Source of the DNA: Chitinimonas koreensis
GTDB lineage: Bacteria; Pseudomonadota; Gammaproteobacteria; Burkholderiales; Chitinimonadaceae
Direction of reading: 5' to 3'
Length of the DNA stretch: 64,000 nt
Assembly: GCF_014353015.1 (NCBI RefSeq)
Contig: NZ_CP060704.1
Location: 5,481,001-5,545,000 of the forward strand
The notes beneath the pieces are model-generated. The model was not told the origin of the DNA, did no database searches, and saw nothing but the letters and a program-made list of their open reading frames with translations. Of this stretch, positions 60,398-64,000 are shown in pieces. The position numbers and the translations under genes were made by a program. Position 1 is the first letter of the stretch. Each line of letters opens with the position of its first letter.

Positions 60398-61794
60398 GGC
60401 GTGCGGCTCCGCGGCTGCTCGATCTCCTTCTTGCGATCGCGCGTCGTCGTGCCTTCGAAGATGCCGCTCGATCCGGCCGCGCGCGTGCTGTGCCGCTGGA
60501 TGATCGCGAGTGCCGAGTTGCCGGCGAGCGTGCGCCGCAGTTCGAGTTCGGTCTTGAGGTTGTCGATCTCCTGCGACAGCGCGTCGCTCTCCTGGTCGAC
60601 GGCTTTCACGGCGAGTTCGTTGGCTGCGACATTCGGCTCCTTCTTGCCCGTCAGCAGTGTGCGCTGGAGCAGCAGTGCCTTCTCCAGCGTGCTGGCCAGC
60701 GCCACTTCCGAGGCCAAGCGCTGCCCGAGCACGTCTTGGTCCGGCTCGTCACGCAGCGCCTCGATCACGCCGCGCGTGATCGGCAGCGAGTTGCTGCTGG
60801 CGGCCTGCAGGTTGACGGCCGTCGTCGGCTTGGAGCCGCGCACCAGGTCTTGCAGCGCTTGCAGCTTGCTCTCGTATTCCTCCTGCACGATCGGCGTCAG
60901 CCCGACGCCCGGCGTCGTCTGCGTCTTGGTACAGCTCTGGCAGGTGCGCTGCTCGCGCTCGCCGAGCACGCGGGTCGCCCATGTCGCTGCGGCCTCCGGC
61001 GACGACCAGGTCTGGCAGGTCAAGCGATTGCCACAGGCATTGCGCGCGATCGACGAGGTGTCGGTCGCGCTCCGACCATTCAGCAGGTTGTACCCGGCAC
61101 GGGTGACGTCGCCGACCACCTTGATCGGCGCTTGGCCGTTGCCGCCTGCGTTGCTGCCGCCGACCCACGGCACGCCGCTGTTGCCCTTGTTCAATTCGGC
61201 CTGCTCGATCGCCGACACCGCGTCGGTGCTGTTGACCGCGTCGCGCAGCGCCATGCCTTCGGCCAACTGATCCCAGCCGGCCTGTCCGCCGGCCATGTCC
61301 GCCATGCGGTTCGCCATCGCACGGCACGTCAGCTTGGAGCGGTCGAAATCCAGCCGCGCCTGCAGGATGCCGTTGGTGAGCAGGTTGTAGAGGCCGGGGT
61401 CGGCGCGCTGGATGATGAGCGCCGGCAGCGACGCGACCGCCGACGTGGCGCTCTGGATCACGTTCGACATGATCGACTGGAAGCCGTTGGTGATGCCGTT
61501 GAGTTGGTTCTGCAGCGTGGTCGTGATGCTCATGTCGCCGCAGATCAGATTGCTGTTCCAGCCCACGCCGACGCCGATGCTCTGCATGTTGCCGGCGCCG
61601 CTCATCGAGACCGCGCGGCCGCCGCCGATGCTGTAGAGCACGTCGTCGCCGATGACGCTGCCGCTCGTGCTGAAGCCATCGCCATCGAGGCGTGTCTGCG
61701 CCCATACCGCGCTGACGGCACCGCCCAGGACGACGGCGAGAAACAGGCGCTGCACGCGCGGCATGGCACGCAGGCACGGGAGAAATGCGTACAT
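60394..61794 (-). CDS. Integrating conjugative element protein, PFL_4711 type
   Basis: A 466-residue exported protein with a signal peptide (LFLAVVLGGAVSAVWA). The mature part starts with Ser/Gly-rich strands (GSVIGDDVLYSIGGGRAVSM, then a conserved SGAGNMQSIGVGVGWN), has several cysteine pairs, and ends in a long charged helical region. This is the conserved ICE transfer protein I know as TIGR03755; the name is from memory. Probably a periplasmic or outer part of the mating apparatus, comparable in place to F TraH. Overlaps the next gene by 4 nt. Confidence 0.83.
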   Translation of the reverse strand: MYAFLPCLRAMPRVQRLFLAVVLGGAVSAVWAQTRLDGDGFSTSGSVIGDDVLYSIGGGRAVSMSGAGNMQSIGVGVGWNSNLICGDMSITTTLQNQLNGITNGFQSIMSNVIQSATSAVASLPALIIQRADPGLYNLLTNGILQARLDFDRSKLTCRAMANRMADMAGGQAGWDQLAEGMALRDAVNSTDAVSAIEQAELNKGNSGVPWVGGSNAGGNGQAPIKVVGDVTRAGYNLLNGRSATDTSSIARNACGNRLTCQTWSSPEAAATWATRVLGEREQRTCQSCTKTQTTPGVGLTPIVQEEYESKLQALQDLVRGSKPTTAVNLQAASSNSLPITRGVIEALRDEPDQDVLGQRLASEVALASTLEKALLLQRTLLTGKKEPNVAANELAVKAVDQESDALSQEIDNLKTELELRRTLAGNSALAIIQRHSTRAAGSSGIFEGTTTRDRKKEIEQPRSRTP

Positions 61795-61802
61795 GGTGGG
61801 CC

Positions 61803-62753
61803 TCACTGGAAGTCGACGCTGCCGAGGAAGATCTGCCCGCGGCGCCGGCAGCAGGCGTAGGGCCGCCACAGCGCCCAGGTGTAGTCGCCGCGCTGCGCCT
61901 GGATGCGCGTGCCGCTGTGCGGGAACACGGCGCAGCTGTACGAGAGCGTCGGCGTCAGCTCTTGCCACTTCCCTGTCGTGGCGTCGCTCTCCATCAACTC
62001 ACCGGCCGGCCAGTAGCCCGGGCGCGCGTTGGCCAGCAGCGGCTGGTAGACGTGGATCTGGCCGCGTCGAGTAACGACGTCGCCGGCACGCTGCGCGATC
62101 ACCGCACCGCTCATGTAGTCGTCGGTCTGGTGCATCAGCCCGCCGCGCGGATAGACGTTGCCCCACAGGTTGAGCGTCAGGCGGGCGCCGACCTCGCGTA
62201 GGCCTGGGATCAGCGATTCGGGGTAGAACGATTCCGGGACGTTGTAGCGCCACGCCAGCGTGTCGAGCGTGCTGAGGAGGTAGGGCACGAACGGGGTGCC
62301 GGCGCCAGCGCAGGTGTAGCCGAACCCGCCGGCGTACTGACTGAACACGACGCCTGCCGGATGGCCGATCACGTCGGCGTTCTTGAACTTCGCGAGATTG
62401 TTTTCCGCGTCGTGATTCGTCGTCCCGTCCCCCCCGCCACGCGCAGATGAATTGGGCAGGCTCATCGCACGCACCTCCAGCCACGGGTTGTCGCCGGTGT
62501 TGGCGTAGCTCGACACGACCGCGTCTGGGACGTAGTGGCGGACCTTGACGGAGGTGCGCACGGTACAGCCGAAGTTGGTGCAGAGCAGCCAGTAGCAGAT
62601 GCCCACGACCCGGTATTCCAGGCAATCCGCCGACAACGCCGACGACGTGATGGTGGCGGTGTTGAGCGCGAACGCCGAGCCGGCACCCATGAGCAGCATC
62701 GAAGCAGCGAGCCCGCGCAGGCGCCGCGACATGGCGAATCGAAGGCCGCTCAT
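61803..62753 (-). CDS. Integrating conjugative element protein, PFL_4710 type (TraU-like)
   Basis: A 316-residue exported protein with a signal peptide ending GAGSAFA. The segments CLEYRVVGICYWLLCTNFG and TSVKVRHYVPDAVVSSY are those of F TraU-related proteins, whose many Cys form disulfides in the periplasm. Involved in pilus assembly or mating-pair stabilisation by analogy. The start at 62753 overlaps the upstream gene stop by 4 nt. Confidence 0.85.
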   Translation of the reverse strand: MSGLRFAMSRRLRGLAASMLLMGAGSAFALNTATITSSALSADCLEYRVVGICYWLLCTNFGCTVRTSVKVRHYVPDAVVSSYANTGDNPWLEVRAMSLPNSSARGGGDGTTNHDAENNLAKFKNADVIGHPAGVVFSQYAGGFGYTCAGAGTPFVPYLLSTLDTLAWRYNVPESFYPESLIPGLREVGARLTLNLWGNVYPRGGLMHQTDDYMSGAVIAQRAGDVVTRRGQIHVYQPLLANARPGYWPAGELMESDATTGKWQELTPTLSYSCAVFPHSGTRIQAQRGDYTWALWRPYACCRRRGQIFLGSVDFQ

Positions 62754-63193
62754 GGCTGCTCGCTCCGGTAGGCGCGGATACGCGCTACAGCGCGCGCGAC
62801 GTCGGGCTCGCCGTAGATCACGTAGCGGCGGTCGACGACGACGGCGGGGATCTTCGATACGCCCAGTCCCCATGCGTCGGCTACGCCCTGATAGGCGTGC
62901 GCGATCCGGCGTTCCAGCGGTGTGCCACCATCGCGAAGGCGCTGCTGGACGATCGCGGCCGCGCGTTCCGCGTCGGCGGGCAAGCCCGCTGTGAGGTCTG
63001 CTTCGACACGCGCGTGCAGGTCCAGCTCAACGACGCGCACTCCGGCCATGTTGCGGACCGGGTGGCGGCTGTCGGTCACGACCAGCACATCGGCGATGGC
63101 GACGGTGCTGAGCAACACGGCACATACGCCGCTCAGCCATGCGGCGGTCAGCGTCGACCAACCACGAAGTGTGATGAGAAATGAGGTCGGCAT
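62750..63193 (-). CDS. Integrating conjugative element protein, PFL_4709 type (thioredoxin-like)
   Basis: A 147-residue exported protein (hydrophobic start MPTSFLITLRGWSTLTAAWL) of the DUF1525 type: VLVVTDSRHPVRNMAG, LGVSKIPAVVVDRRYVIYGE, a thioredoxin-like cis-Pro region without a CxxC. In F-like systems the counterpart is TrbC/TraW-like. The start at 63193 has GGAG upstream. First of the run of overlapping transfer genes. Confidence 0.82.
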   Translation of the reverse strand: MPTSFLITLRGWSTLTAAWLSGVCAVLLSTVAIADVLVVTDSRHPVRNMAGVRVVELDLHARVEADLTAGLPADAERAAAIVQQRLRDGGTPLERRIAHAYQGVADAWGLGVSKIPAVVVDRRYVIYGEPDVARAVARIRAYRSEQP

Positions 63194-63230
63194 GAGGACT
63201 CCACAAAATCGTTCAAGGCCGTAGTCGACT

Positions 63231-63503
63231 TCAAGTGCCGACGAAGAACGATCGAGAAACCGGAGCTGATGCAGCCCGCATTGACGGCCGACCAGAAGAA
63301 GAACGGGAGCCGAGGCTCCCGTGTCGATCATGCTCCCGCCGATTGAAGCGCCTGGTGCGCATGACACCGCCAGATGCGGTCGACCAGCCGCGGCAGATGA
63401 CGACGAGTTGACGCTGGAACACATCCTCGCGGATGAAGGCGCCATCCCGATAAGGCGTGACGACGAAGGGAACGCCGTCGAAGTGGCAGATCTTCGGTGG
63501 CAT
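63231..63503 (-). CDS. Possible small protein, unknown function
   Basis: A 90-residue frame starting MPPKICHFDGVPFVVTPY, with GGGAGCG before the ATG at 63503. It lies between the RadC-like gene and the transfer genes, where ICEs often hold small genes. The second half is Arg/Ser-rich and looks less protein-like. It may be real only in its first 60 residues. Confidence 0.35.
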   Translation of the reverse strand: MPPKICHFDGVPFVVTPYRDGAFIREDVFQRQLVVICRGWSTASGGVMRTRRFNRREHDRHGSLGSRSSSGRPSMRAASAPVSRSFFVGT

Positions 63504-63535
63504 GAAGCGCTCCCGAAAGCACGCGGGCGCCAAGG

Positions 63536-63560
63536 CCTTGCGGGCTTGAAGCCCGCAAGG
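63536..63560. repeat. Perfect hairpin between radC and the transfer genes
   Basis: CCTTGCGGGC, loop TTGAA, GCCCGCAAGG, 37 nt after the RadC stop. No T run on either side, so not a classical terminator. Confidence 0.5.
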
Positions 63561-63596
63561 GGTGAAGGAAGATCGTACGACCGGCGAATCGATGCG

Positions 63597-64000
63597 CTAC
63601 AACAACCCGGCCTCAGCGAACGAGTAGGGATCTCCTTTGCCGATGATGAAATGGTCCAGCACCTTGATATCCACGCTGCCCAGCGCGGTTCTCAGCCGAC
63701 CGGTGATTTCGTGATCGGCGGACGATGGCTCGGTGCAACCAGATGGATGCTGGTGCGCGAAGATCACCGCCGCAGCGTTGAGCACCAATGCACGTTGAAC
63801 AACGACGCGCGGATACACGACGGTTGAGTTGACGGTGCCCCGAAACAGGGCTTCACAGGCGAGCACGTGATGCTTGTTGCTCAAGAACACGACGGAGAAC
63901 ACTTCGTTGGGCTCAGTGACGAGCTTCAGGCGTAGGTAGTCGCGTACAGCGCTCGGACTTCCCAGCACCGGGCCACCTCTGAATACCTCTTCCTCCAACA
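63597..64000 (-). CDS. radC: RadC-like JAB-domain protein, N-terminus outside the window
   Basis: The last about 134 residues of an ICE-borne RadC/YeeS-type protein. The JAB metal motif is complete: VIFAHQHPSGCTEPSSADHE (HxHPSG and Asp). It starts upstream of 64000, since family members have 20-30 more residues before VFRGGPVLGSPSAVRDYL. Despite the name, a role in DNA repair is doubtful; such genes are common near the variable regions of ICEs. Confidence 0.85.
   Translation of the reverse strand, partial: LEEEVFRGGPVLGSPSAVRDYLRLKLVTEPNEVFSVVFLSNKHHVLACEALFRGTVNSTVVYPRVVVQRALVLNAAAVIFAHQHPSGCTEPSSADHEITGRLRTALGSVDIKVLDHFIIGKGDPYSFAEAGLL

Larger units (their letters stand above)
50931..64000. 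mobile_element. Left part of an ICEclc/PFGI-1-type integrative conjugative element
   Basis: From the tRNA-Gly 3' end to at least the window end. It has an integrase at the tRNA, a MOBH relaxase, DUF3742, TraG-N, three conserved ICE transfer proteins of the PFL_47xx type, and a RadC-like protein. Cargo between integrase and relaxase has much lower GC. The rest of the T4SS and the other end are outside the window. Confidence 0.9.

Overview
The window is about 64 kb of a high-GC (by eye roughly 65-68%) betaproteobacterial chromosome. The evidence is the tkt-gap-pgk order, a class I PHA synthase, yqgE-ruvX-pyrB-pyrC' with an inactive dihydroorotase-like subunit, and the general style of the proteins. 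Neisseriales or Burkholderiales (for example a Chitinimonas-like genus) fit best; this is inference and no database was searched.

Layout. 1-50.8 kb is host chromosome. 0-3.9 kb: central carbon genes pgk (partial), gap and tkt. 4.4-8 kb: a GlxA-like regulator and a secreted/anchored protein pair. 8.2-13.5 kb: dienelactone hydrolase, tRNA hydroxylase TrhO, an AraC/GyrI regulator, a YiaA-type membrane protein and phaC. 13.7-21 kb: a tricorn-like protease, a sphingomyelinase with a membrane-anchored lipase-chaperone-like partner, a phosphatase and a small protein. 21.5-29.5 kb: a DUF924 gene, proB, orphan msrQ, queC, queE, a GIN-domain protein and parC. 29.7-37.2 kb: a two-component pair whose kinase has a solute-binding sensor, then a PotADBC-type transporter. 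37.2-42.1 kb: sbp, acyl-CoA-binding protein, pyrC', pyrB, ruvX and yqgE. 42.2-50.8 kb: phrB, an acetyltransferase, two hydrolases, an AlgZ/AlgR-like pair, comM and an outer-membrane barrel.

From tRNA-Gly(CCC) at 50875-50948 to the window end is the left part of an integrative conjugative element (ICE) of the ICEclc/PFGI-1 type. It has a tyrosine integrase next to the tRNA, a MOBH relaxase, DUF3742, a TraG-N protein, the conserved ICE T4SS proteins and a RadC-like protein. Between integrase and relaxase lies AT-richer cargo: a NYN-domain nuclease gene 2 nt upstream of a NACHT/STAND-like NTPase, which I consider a candidate defence module and the most interesting content of the window. The integrase itself carries a C-terminal tail resembling MbcA/ParS/Xre-type antitoxins.

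Five genes (tkt, the secreted protein at 6849-7735, the AraC/GyrI regulator, the alpha/beta hydrolase at 45527-46524, and the NTPase) are each broken by exactly one missing base, mostly in a short homopolymer. In each case adding one base restores a full-length family-like protein, so systematic assembly error is more likely than five decayed genes.

The host part is rich in dispersed repeats: five copies of a composite palindromic repeat of about 110-150 bp (three of them between same-strand neighbouring genes), two REP-like families, CCCTCTCCC-type palindromes, and a 235-bp inverted repeat made of GTGAAAG-like units next to phaC.
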